NCBI GenBank assembly: GCA_001800675.1
Contig: MGVW01000035.1
Coordinates: 1 to 64,000, forward strand
Length of the DNA: 64,000 nt
Source of the DNA: Euryarchaeota archaeon RBG_13_57_23
GTDB lineage: Archaea > Thermoplasmatota > Thermoplasmata > UBA10834
Reading direction: 5' to 3'
Shown here piece by piece: positions 33,067-41,700 of the stretch (within the stretch, counting starts at the first letter, position 1; every line of letters starts with the position of its first letter). The position numbers and the translations under genes are program-made. Under the pieces are notes generated by a model, which did not search any database, was not told the DNA's origin, and was given only the letters and a program-made list of their open reading frames with translations.

Positions 33067-34026
33067 ATGATCAAAGAGAAAGTCAAAACCGGAATCCCGG
33101 GACTTGACCAGATGCTGGACGGCGGGCTACTCCAAGGACGCACATACGTCATCTCGGGGACTTCTGGATCTGGCAAAACTACACTGGCGATGCAGTTCCT
33201 TCTCGAGGGCGCCAGGAACGGGGAGAGAGTACTCTACATGGCAATCGACGAGCCCCCGAACGAAGTCAAGAGCAACATGAAATCGTTCGATTGGGACATC
33301 TCCAGGGTACAGGTTTTCGATGCGACGCCCGATGTAATGAGCTATGATAAGACACCTGTCAGGGATGTGTCGACTGAGCGAAAGGTCGTCTACTTCCAGA
33401 GCATCGGCGAGAACATCAGGAAGACCTCCGAGAGAAGCCCTGTCGACATGACCGTCAACACAATCCAAGAGCTCCTGAAACAGGAGATGAAGGTCGCGAG
33501 GTATACGAGAATCGCAGTGGATTCCCTCACATCGATGAGGTACTTCTACATCAAGACGAGCGAGGAGAACGCGACCTTGATGAGCTTCCTCCGACTGCTC
33601 TCCGACATAGGAGTGACATGCCTGGTCACTATACAGCTTCCAGAGATATCCAAACCGGACGTTGAAGCGCACGTCGCTAGGGGAGAGATCAGACTGCACA
33701 AGTGGTTCGATGGCCGCGGGTTAATGCGCGGGGTGACCATAGAGAAGTACAGGGGTTCGGCTCACGACAATGAGTTGAGACAGCTGCGGATAGGCCCGCA
33801 GGGGATAGTCGTCAAGGCACCGTCACTTGAGAAACCTGACGGGCAGCCAGCAATCGACGCGGGGCCCGCTGTCGCCGAATCTGCAGCGCCAAGCGAACCT
33901 CCTCCGCCTCCGGACGAAGAGCTTCTCCCTGCCCCGCCAGCTCCTCCGCAACCTTCAAGTCCTCCGGATTCAGGCGGCAGTCTTCAAGAGCCGCCCAAAC
34001 CTAGCGATGGGGGTGAGGGCACGTGA
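33067..34026 (+). CDS. KaiC-like RecA-fold ATPase with proline-rich tail
   Basis: 319 aa. A single KaiC domain (about 3-250): GIPGLDQMLDGGL, Walker A GTSGSGKTT (about 30-38), the DEPP segment and Walker B RIAVDSLTS. Residues about 265-319 are a Pro/Glu/Ser-rich low-complexity tail, not part of the family. Such proteins are signalling ATPases in Archaea; this one lacks the second domain of cyanobacterial KaiC. It overlaps the next KaiC-like gene by 4 bp (GTGA), so the two are coupled and probably form a complex. Confidence 0.88.
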   Translation: MIKEKVKTGIPGLDQMLDGGLLQGRTYVISGTSGSGKTTLAMQFLLEGARNGERVLYMAIDEPPNEVKSNMKSFDWDISRVQVFDATPDVMSYDKTPVRDVSTERKVVYFQSIGENIRKTSERSPVDMTVNTIQELLKQEMKVARYTRIAVDSLTSMRYFYIKTSEENATLMSFLRLLSDIGVTCLVTIQLPEISKPDVEAHVARGEIRLHKWFDGRGLMRGVTIEKYRGSAHDNELRQLRIGPQGIVVKAPSLEKPDGQPAIDAGPAVAESAAPSEPPPPPDEELLPAPPAPPQPSSPPDSGGSLQEPPKPSDGGEGT

Positions 34027-34853
34027 GCGACGAGCACGGGCCCAGAGTGAGCACGGGCATCCCCGGATTGGACGAAATGCTTCAGGGAGGACTGATCCGG
34101 AGCAGGCCTTACGTGGTCTCGGGGACCACGGGCAGCGGCAAGACGACGCTTGCAATCCAGTATTTGCACAATGGCGTGAAGAACGGCGAACGGTCTCTTC
34201 TGGTGGCCATCGACGAACCTCCTGCGGAGATCAGGGAGAACATGAGGGCGCTAGGGTGGGATATCGGGAAGATCAGGATCCTAGATGCGCATCCCGCGGC
34301 GAGACAGTACAGCAAACGAGTATCGCTTGTCGAAGTAGCGGCGCAACGGAGCGTGGCCACACTCAGAGAGGCGGGCCCGAGTGAGAAGACCGACCAGCTG
34401 AAGAAAGCTGCACCCGATATCTCAATCCAGTCTCTCCAGCTGATGCTTAAGCAAGAACTTCAGGAAACCAGGTACTCCCGAGTTGTGATTGATTCTCTCA
34501 CATCCTTGAAGAAGCTGTCCGAGACAATGGAGGATACCAACTCGAGCGTCATGTCCCTCCTGAGGTTCCTTTCAGAATCGAATGTAACGACCTTGATAGT
34601 CACGGATCTGCCGGATCCGACAGTGCTGGAACCCGAGATATTCATCTGTAGAGGCGAGATCAGGCTTCACAAGCGCATGGTCGGCAGTAGGCTCGACAGG
34701 TGGGTCACCGTTGAGAAGTTCAGGGGCTCATCTCACGATATCATGCCAAGGAGCATGACCATAACGGAAAAGGGCATCACGGTCGATCACAAGAAGAAGA
34801 TACCGAGAGCGTCCTTGAAGGTGCTCCAGGCCTTCACGCAGTTTGCCAGGTGA
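34023..34853 (+). CDS. KaiC-like RecA-fold ATPase, second of pair
   Basis: 276 aa, GTG start. Walker A GTTGSGKTT, a DEPP segment and Walker B RVVIDSLTS, with the same order and spacing as the preceding protein, which it also resembles in sequence across its whole length: a recent tandem duplication is likely. There is no Pro-rich tail. A 15-residue insert near 110-125 (PSEKTDQ) differs from the first copy. Function unknown; the FlaH and RadC/KaiC-like ATPases are relatives. Confidence 0.86.
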   Translation: MSDEHGPRVSTGIPGLDEMLQGGLIRSRPYVVSGTTGSGKTTLAIQYLHNGVKNGERSLLVAIDEPPAEIRENMRALGWDIGKIRILDAHPAARQYSKRVSLVEVAAQRSVATLREAGPSEKTDQLKKAAPDISIQSLQLMLKQELQETRYSRVVIDSLTSLKKLSETMEDTNSSVMSLLRFLSESNVTTLIVTDLPDPTVLEPEIFICRGEIRLHKRMVGSRLDRWVTVEKFRGSSHDIMPRSMTITEKGITVDHKKKIPRASLKVLQAFTQFAR

Positions 34854-34910
34854 CCGCAGGTACTAGCATCAGCTTATTCTACCGAAAAGCCGTTCAGGAC
34901 CAGAGTTACC

Positions 34911-35981
34911 ATGGTGAGGAAGGAAACGCTCCCGCTCATCGAAGCATCCGGGAAGCCATATGATTTCGGGAAGGGTGTTGGCAAGAAGTGCGCCTCGAGG
35001 GCGGTCACATATCGGAAAAGCATCTCAGACTCAATCATGCACTCGACTGGAATGAACTGGAAGGCTGCAGTCGAACAGGCCAAGCTATTCCTGCCCTATG
35101 CGGAGGATTTCTATCCCGACTACGTTGAGGAGATCAGAGGATACGCAGATGGGGCGAGGATGCCATTTGAAGAGGCTTTCGCCCTGACATGCCACGAGCT
35201 GTTGTTTCCATCGGGCTTCAAGGGCTGCACAGACATCGCGGTCAACATGGACGTGACTGCGGAGGGCAAAGTAATCGCAGCGCATAACGAGGACTGGTCG
35301 AGTGACGCGGTTGCGACCGTGGTACTTCTTCATGGCAAGCCATCGGGGAAGCCCGAGTTCTTCGTCACCTCGTACGCCGGTCTGGTGCCATCCTGCGGCA
35401 TGAACAGCGCAGGCATAAGCCTCACGGGAAACGCGTTGGAACCCAACGACTCAAGGCTGGGGATACCGAAGGTGTTCCCAGTCCGAAAGGTGATGGAGGC
35501 CAAACGAATAGGCCAGGCACTGGCCTCCGCGATGCCTGGAGAACGCGCATCCAGCTACAACAACATCCTCTCCGATAAGAGCGGGGAGATATACTCATTG
35601 GAGGGCTCCGCCACGGACTGCGCTTGGCTGTATGCCGCAGACGGCTATCTGGTGCACACGAACCACTACACCTCCCCGAGGATGCAGAAGTATGAATCGA
35701 GCCCAAACGAGATCGCCTGTTCAATCTTCAGATACAACAGGGCGACGCGACTTATCGAGGACCAACTCGGAAGCGTCACGGTCGAATCGCTGAAGGCTAT
35801 TCTGAGGGACCACGTGAACAAGCCCTGTTCGGTCTGCAGGCACGCTGACCCCAACGTACACCCGCTAGATGTCTCTGAGACTATTTTCTCGGTAATCTAC
35901 GACCTGACCAAGCTGGAGGCGCATGTGCTCAAGGGCAAGCCCTGCTCCGCGGAGTATGCCAGATTCTCGTTGCGCGGATGA
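34911..35981 (+). CDS. C45-family acyltransferase/peptidase
   Basis: 356 aa. The nucleophile Cys is in FKGCTDIAV (about residue 103), matching the GCT motif of the acyl-CoA:6-aminopenicillanate acyltransferase (peptidase C45) family, and an NxD/E-type HNEDW follows. The typical precursor cleaves itself before this Cys, leaving the Cys at the new N-terminus; the preceding residues would form the alpha chain. Possible roles are peptide or acyl-amide hydrolysis. No signal peptide is seen. It follows the KaiC pair by 57 bp. Confidence 0.84.
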   Translation: MVRKETLPLIEASGKPYDFGKGVGKKCASRAVTYRKSISDSIMHSTGMNWKAAVEQAKLFLPYAEDFYPDYVEEIRGYADGARMPFEEAFALTCHELLFPSGFKGCTDIAVNMDVTAEGKVIAAHNEDWSSDAVATVVLLHGKPSGKPEFFVTSYAGLVPSCGMNSAGISLTGNALEPNDSRLGIPKVFPVRKVMEAKRIGQALASAMPGERASSYNNILSDKSGEIYSLEGSATDCAWLYAADGYLVHTNHYTSPRMQKYESSPNEIACSIFRYNRATRLIEDQLGSVTVESLKAILRDHVNKPCSVCRHADPNVHPLDVSETIFSVIYDLTKLEAHVLKGKPCSAEYARFSLRG

Positions 35982-36002
35982 GCTCGAGAGCCATCAGGGA
36001 AA

Positions 36003-36010
36003 GTATTTAA
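36003..36010 (+). promoter_or_regulatory. TATA box for tRNA-Ile
   Basis: GTATTTAA, 33-40 bp before the first base of the tRNA. Confidence 0.6.
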
Positions 36011-36042
36011 TCCACATCGCTGTATTGCGCAAGAGCCTCAAC

Positions 36043-36117
36043 GGGCCCATAGCTTAGCATGGTTGGAGCACCCGGCTGATAACCGGGAGGTCACCGGTCC
36101 GAATCCGGTTGGGCCCA
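36043..36117 (+). tRNA. tRNA-Ile (anticodon GAT)
   Basis: 75 nt. The acceptor GGGCCCA (36043-36049) pairs with TGGGCCC (36110-36116) and the discriminator is A. The anticodon stem CCCGG/CCGGG encloses CTGATAA, giving GAT. The T arm has stem CCGGT/ACCGG-like pairing around TCCGAATC. No intron, no encoded CCA. Confidence 0.96.
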
Positions 36118-36202
36118 CTCCTTTTCCTCTCGGTTTCCCAGGGCTTCTTGCCACCTGAGCGCATCGAAAGGTACGATAACAGGAACGACATACACCCTAT
36201 CC

Positions 36203-36601
36203 ATGGACGAGACTGATCTCAAGATCCTCAACCTGCTTCGGCAGAATTCGAGGACGAAGAATACGGAGATAGCCAGACAGGTCAGTCTCACCGAGAGGGC
36301 GGTCAGGGCCAGGATTGAGAAGCTCGTTCGGGAAGGTATTATCAAGCGTTTCACTGTGGAAACCTCTCCAGTTGGTGTGGAAGGCCTCGTACTCATAGGA
36401 ACGAACGTGGGCAGGACCACCTCCGTCAAGGAGAAGGCGCGGCAGATGTCGGACAGTGTTTTCGAGTGCACTGGTGAGTACGATGTGGCGGTCAGGCTGC
36501 GTGCGGACTCTCTCGACGAGCTGAACAAGAGGGTCGACGAACTCAGATCGTTCCCGGGCGTGGTTCGAACATCAACCCTCATCAAGCTCGTCGAGGGCTG
36601 A
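36203..36601 (+). CDS. Lrp/AsnC-family transcription regulator
   Basis: 132 aa. An N-terminal winged helix-turn-helix (DLKILNLLRQNSRTKNTEIARQVSLT) is followed by a RAM/ACT-like ligand domain (about 60-130). Such proteins sense amino acids and bind palindromic operators as octamers. The source of the recurring GATAT-n-ATATC sites is an open question, and this gene is one candidate regulator. It has no operon partner; the ATG follows a tRNA by 85 bp. Confidence 0.92.
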   Translation: MDETDLKILNLLRQNSRTKNTEIARQVSLTERAVRARIEKLVREGIIKRFTVETSPVGVEGLVLIGTNVGRTTSVKEKARQMSDSVFECTGEYDVAVRLRADSLDELNKRVDELRSFPGVVRTSTLIKLVEG

Positions 36602-36710
36602 ACCGCTTTTCGCGGAGCCGGACAAGGCGAGTGCCAGGCGTTCTCAGCAATGAGAAATCATGAGGAAAGGTTAATACTCCCCAGTGGACATACTAATGGT
36701 AAGTGACTCC

Positions 36711-37229
36711 ATGGACTTGATGGAGGCCATCAAGACTAGGCGGAGCATTCGAAGGTTCAAGGAGATACCTGTACCCGAATCGCTCCTGAAAGACGTACTG
36801 AACGCATCGAGGTCGGCCCCCTCGGCAGACAACGCCCAACCTTGGAAGTTCGTCATAGTACGGGACGAGCAGACAAAGGTCAAACTAGCCGCCGCGTGCA
36901 ACGGTCAGAAGTTCATCGCCCAGGCACCCATAGTCGTGGTCGCGTGCGGTATACCCGACGAGGCTTTCCAGACCGTTGGCGGGTACATGAGCAGCCACGT
37001 GATCGATGTGTCCATAGCAATAGACCATTTGACCCTCGCGGCTCATGCGCTTGGCCTAGGGACCTGCTGGATAGCATGGTTCAAAGAAGACAAGGTCAGG
37101 GAGGTCGTGGGCATACCGGAAGACGTCAGGGTCGTCGCCCTGACCCCGCTAGGATACCCCGCGGAAACGCCAGAACGCACCCCGAGGAAGAGCCTCGAAG
37201 AGCTTGTGGTGTACGACAGATATCAATAA
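36711..37229 (+). CDS. Nitroreductase-family FMN oxidoreductase
   Basis: 172 aa. The N-terminal FMN-binding IKTRRSIRRF motif and a NAQPWKF segment are typical, and the C-terminal R-x-R region contacts the FMN phosphate. It reduces quinones, nitro compounds or flavins with NAD(P)H. The frame begins at 36684, but AGGTTAATAC (36668-36677) as TATA places transcription start near 36698, so the ATG at 36711 is chosen. Confidence 0.88.
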   Translation: MDLMEAIKTRRSIRRFKEIPVPESLLKDVLNASRSAPSADNAQPWKFVIVRDEQTKVKLAAACNGQKFIAQAPIVVVACGIPDEAFQTVGGYMSSHVIDVSIAIDHLTLAAHALGLGTCWIAWFKEDKVREVVGIPEDVRVVALTPLGYPAETPERTPRKSLEELVVYDRYQ

Positions 37230-37310
37230 GTCAACTCAGCTCGCTGACATTCACGGATCCAGCCAATCTCGGAGGCGCGTCCCCCGAGCCCCGGAAAAGG
37301 AGAGATGTGA

Positions 37311-38609
37311 TTGGCATCAAAGGGACTGACACGGACAGGAGAAGCGTACTGCCTCTCCTGCCACCAGATGGTCGACAGGGACGCCACCAAATGCCAGGGG
37401 TGCCTGTCAGAGCTCACATCGGAGGTAAAGGCCTTCCCTTGCCCGAAATGTAAAACCGTCATAGCCCTCGGTGTATCCGAGTGTCCGACTTGCGGTCTCC
37501 GGTTCAAGGTCAAGACTATCAGACCGCGAGAAACCGCAGAGGACGATCAGTTCCTGGTCAAATTGATCGAGTGGGGAAGAGACGGGGCTGACAAGGGCAC
37601 GGAGGAGACGGTCAGCCCGGCAACACCATCCTCTACTGGGACATCGCAAGCTGAGGTGCCGGTGCAGACTCCGGCGCCCAAGGCGGAGCCATCCGATATC
37701 ACAAGGCTCGCGCTGCTCAAGGACAGCATCAAGGACCTCATGGCCAACCGCTCCCAGATGCTGGAACGCATGGAGAGGCGCATCGAAGAAGAGAAAGCCA
37801 GGTTGGCCAAGATCGCCGTCATGGACGAGAGCACTACTGACGCTTCACATGTCGAGGCTGAGATAGTATCACTCGCCGACGAGATGGCCGACATAACGAT
37901 GCTTCAGGCCCACATGGAGGCGCTCTCAGATGAGGTCTCTTCGCTGTTAGATTCAGTGGACATAGGCGATGAGGCGAAGCAGCGGGGCCTCGCAGCGCGC
38001 GCCCTCAAGAAGAAGCTCGAGGCCAAGGAGAAAGAGGTCGAAGAGCTCAGGTCAAAGGAAGAGCAGCTGGTCAAGCGCGAGGAGATGGTTGACCGCAAGA
38101 TCCACGCCTACGCTCAGAAGAAGAAGGAGCTGGACGATCGTGAGAGCGAGCTCCAGTCCAAGCTGTCCGAGCTCGAGAACGAGAGGGCCAGACTCCAAAA
38201 CCTGCACTCGGAGGCGGTCGGCGCCAGCACCGAGGTCGAACGGGAACGGGCCAATGAGGAGTGGAAGGAGGAACAGAAAGGATTGAACCAGCGCCTCCTT
38301 GGAATGAAGGTGTCAATCACCGCGCACAGGCTTGGAAAGGACGCGGCAGAGGCGGATATGAGGAGCTTGGAGACCGACCTGGACGCAACGATCGCCAAGC
38401 TGGAGGAACAGATCGGGGCTCTGATCAGCGAGAAGGTAGACCTTCAGGCAAAGATGCAGGAAGCCACGGTCGTCGATGAGGATCTCAAGAAGCTTCTCAA
38501 GGTCCTGGACCAGATGCTTGGCCAGTTGCCCGAGGAGGCCATCGAGAAGTTCTCGAAGTCTGACGATTTCACCGTCTACGAACGCATCCTTGACAAGTTC
38601 AAAATCTGA
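37311..38609 (+). CDS. Double zinc-ribbon protein with long coiled coil
   Basis: 432 aa. Two CxxC-n-CxxC zinc ribbons at C14/C17/C28/C31 and C44/C47/C58/C61, then a Thr/Pro/Ala-rich linker (about 95-130), then coiled coil from about 130 to 400. Family not recognised. TTG start at 37311 after GGAGAG. It is directly upstream of the giant coiled-coil gene, in the same direction, and may share its function as a filamentous or scaffold partner (inference). Confidence 0.8.
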   Translation: MASKGLTRTGEAYCLSCHQMVDRDATKCQGCLSELTSEVKAFPCPKCKTVIALGVSECPTCGLRFKVKTIRPRETAEDDQFLVKLIEWGRDGADKGTEETVSPATPSSTGTSQAEVPVQTPAPKAEPSDITRLALLKDSIKDLMANRSQMLERMERRIEEEKARLAKIAVMDESTTDASHVEAEIVSLADEMADITMLQAHMEALSDEVSSLLDSVDIGDEAKQRGLAARALKKKLEAKEKEVEELRSKEEQLVKREEMVDRKIHAYAQKKKELDDRESELQSKLSELENERARLQNLHSEAVGASTEVERERANEEWKEEQKGLNQRLLGMKVSITAHRLGKDAAEADMRSLETDLDATIAKLEEQIGALISEKVDLQAKMQEATVVDEDLKKLLKVLDQMLGQLPEEAIEKFSKSDDFTVYERILDKFKI

Positions 38610-38628
38610 TGAGCCATTCGATTAAGAC

Positions 38629-38637
38629 CATATATTA
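38629..38637 (+). promoter_or_regulatory. TATA box for the giant coiled-coil gene
   Basis: CATATATTA, about 66 bp upstream of the ATG at 38703, predicting a leader of about 40-45 nt that includes an 8-C run at 38661-38668. Confidence 0.6.
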
Positions 38638-38702
38638 CCAGACTAATACAATACAGAAAACCCCCCCCAAACTTCACCCTTCAGACATGGAGCCCGGCTA
38701 GC

Positions 38703-41700
38703 ATGGGTCTCAGAGACAAAGCGAGAGAGAGCGTTTCCAAGCCAGTCAGCCCTGCTGCTGGCGAGACTGAGACAGATCCACCGACCAAGCCGCCATTGCA
38801 GGCGCCCCTCGACGCGGTGCCCGCCCCACAGCCGGGAGCCCTTGAGCCTTCGGTAACGTATCTGGTCGCGGGAGAGAAGCCGGATCTCGCCTATTCGCTC
38901 TTCATGACCGCCTCCGCGCAGGGCATGCGGGGCCTAGTCGTTTCTCGGACGTACCCGAAGAACCTGCGGAAGGCACTGGACCTGCGAGACGCCCCGGTCT
39001 ACTGGCTCACCAATGCGGTGAGCGACGAGGCGATCGGCCCTAAGGACTTGGAGCGGCTGTCGCTGGTAATCAAGAGATTCCTCGATGAGGGCGGCGGCCA
39101 GCTGGTTCTGATCGACTCGCTCGAGTATGTCATCACGAACAACAAGTTCGTGAGCGTGCTGCGGCTCGTGGAGACGATCAGAGACCTGATCGCGATTCAT
39201 AAGGCTGTTGGCATAATTGCTCTGAAGTCGTCGACGCTTGAGGCATCAAAGCTGGCATCCATCCAGAGAGAGCTCGAGGTGTACTCCGCTGACAAGAGTG
39301 TTTCAGCTCCGTCTGTTCCACGCCCTCCTGCGGAAAGCCCTGTCATTGCCGAGCTCAAGCAGGACGAGCTTATGCTTGAGGCCGAACGGCTGGAGCAGCA
39401 AAAGAAGACGGTTGCGGCCGCAGCCGACAAGGTTGCCAAGGACGCCCAGAGGCTCTCGCTCGAAAGACAGGAGCTTGAGAAGGAGCGCGCCGAGGTAAGG
39501 AACACCTTGGTCCGGGTTCGTCAGACAAGGAAGGAACTCGAAGATTTCCGCATAAAGCTCACGAAAGAGGAGGCCGAGTTGACCTCCAGGGTCAGGAGTA
39601 AGTTGACCAAGGAGATGCAGGGACTCGACTCGAAGAAGGCCACGCTCGAGATGATGGAGAAGGAGATCGAGTCGAGGTACCAACAGCTCGACAGGATCGT
39701 GAGCCTCAAGACAGAGCAAAGGCTCTACGAGGTTCAGGGGGAGAAGAAGCGGCTCGAGGCTGAGAGACAGAAGCTGTCCGAGATGATGTCTCAGCTAGAG
39801 GCGGACCATACGAATCTCGAAGAACGCATCAACGAGATTCAGCAGAAGGAAATCACGCTTCAGAAATCGTCCGAGGAGGCAAGGGAGCGCGAGAAAAGGC
39901 TCCAGGAGAGGGAGCACGCCATCGCCTTGGACAAGGTGGAATTCGAGAAGCTAAGGGCCGCAGTGGACACTGAGAAGCAAGAACTGGAACAACGTCGAAA
40001 GGGTCTGGAGGACGAGTTCGCCCGGGCCCAGGCGGAAGCCGCGAGGCTCAATTCCGATGTGACGCAGAGGGAGGAAGCCGTCACCAAGATCACTCGGGAG
40101 CTGGACATGCTCAAGTCCAAGCTCGTCGCACAGGAGCAGATGTTGAGCGACCGGGACAGGTCCGTAGGAACGCGCTTGCAGGACATCGAGAAGCGTGAGA
40201 AAGCCCTGGCGACGCTCGAGACGGAGGCGAAGCAGCTCTTCGAGAAAGCAACGATGCTCGACCAAGCCGCTAGAACGAAGGAAGAGCACCTGACGAAGGA
40301 CCGGGAGAATCTTCAAACGGATATCGACAACCTTCGGACGGAGCTCAGCAAGCGTTTGTCAGATGTGCAGAAGCGCGAGGAAAAGCTGCGCGCGGATGAG
40401 GACCGTCTCTCCAAGGAATCGGACTCAAGGAACAAGGCACTCAAGGACCTCGAAGACCAGATGAAGGAACAGAGCGCGAGCATGGCGAAGCTGAGGGAGG
40501 CGCTCGATCAACGTGAGGCCGCCATGAAGCAGGCCGAGAGCGACATCGCTGCGGTCCGGAAGGAGGCTGAGGAGTTCGCCGCATCCGTGAACGACGAGCG
40601 AACGGCACTCGACAAGGAGATCCAGGCAGCGAGGCAGAAGGTCATAGAGGAGAGGAATTCCTTCGAGCAGGACAAGCTCGCATTCGAGAACGAGCGCAAC
40701 GATGCCGAGCGCCAAATCTCTGAGGCGCAGAAGGAGATAGATGACAAGCTAGGGAAGGTCGAGGAAGAGCGCAAGGAGATGGATGAGAAGGTGCTCGCCA
40801 TCGAGGAGATGCGCACCATCCTCAACCAACGCGCGAACGACGTCGCCTCGTCTGAGCTGAGGATGGCGGAGGAGCGGGTCACTATCGATTCCATGAGGCG
40901 CGAGATGACCCGAAAGGCCGAGGAGATAGAGTCTCTCGAGCGGGACTTCACTTTGAAGCAACAGAACCTGCAAGGGTCCGCAGAGCTTGTCCAGAAATCC
41001 AAGGCCCAGGTTGATGAGAAGGAGCGGGTGTTGAGGGAACAGCTCCTGGTGACCGAGAACGAGCGCACGGAGCTGGAGAGCAAGCGAGCATCATTGGACA
41101 CCGAAGAGGCGGAGTTCCAGAAGTCGAAGGCAGAGGTAGAGGAACTCCAGGAGCAAATCACAACTCAAAGGATCGAGCTGGAAGAATGGAATAAACAGCT
41201 CGACGAGATATCCGATTCACTCGATTCAAGAAAGAATGAGATCGCGGCCAAAGAAGCGGCCGTAAGATCAGTCGTTGACGAGAACACAAGGGCTAGGGAA
41301 CAGCTCGCTGCGGAGAAGCAGAGGTTGGAGGAGGATTTCAACTCCAAGTTCTCCGAGCTGGAGCAGAGGCGTAATGCGCTGGAGGCGGAGTCTGCGTCGC
41401 TCGCGACCGTCAGGAACAAGATGACGGTTACCGAGCAGGAGGCCGGCAAGAGGGAAGAGAAACAGGTCGCGATGCAGAATGCGCTAGCGGAGCGCGAACA
41501 GAAGATTTCGGATACGGAGACGGCTGTCCAGACTGCGAAGAAGGCCATCGCGGAACAGGCTGAAATCATACGGGCGGACCGACAATCGGCGGAACAGCAG
41601 AAGGCCGAGATGGCCAAGGGCTGGGAAACGCTCCAGAAAGAGCGGGACACAGTCCAACAGGAGATCGACCGGAGCTGGGAAGACCTAGAGTCTGCGAAGA

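Noticed and set aside
33009..33101. 30-codon ORF starting in the leader of the KaiC pair
   Set aside because: Its ATG lies upstream of the predicted transcript start and it is out of frame with the real gene.
38661..38668. Run of eight C before the giant gene
   Set aside because: Homopolymer in a leader; could be a sequencing-length artefact and does not affect the coding frame.
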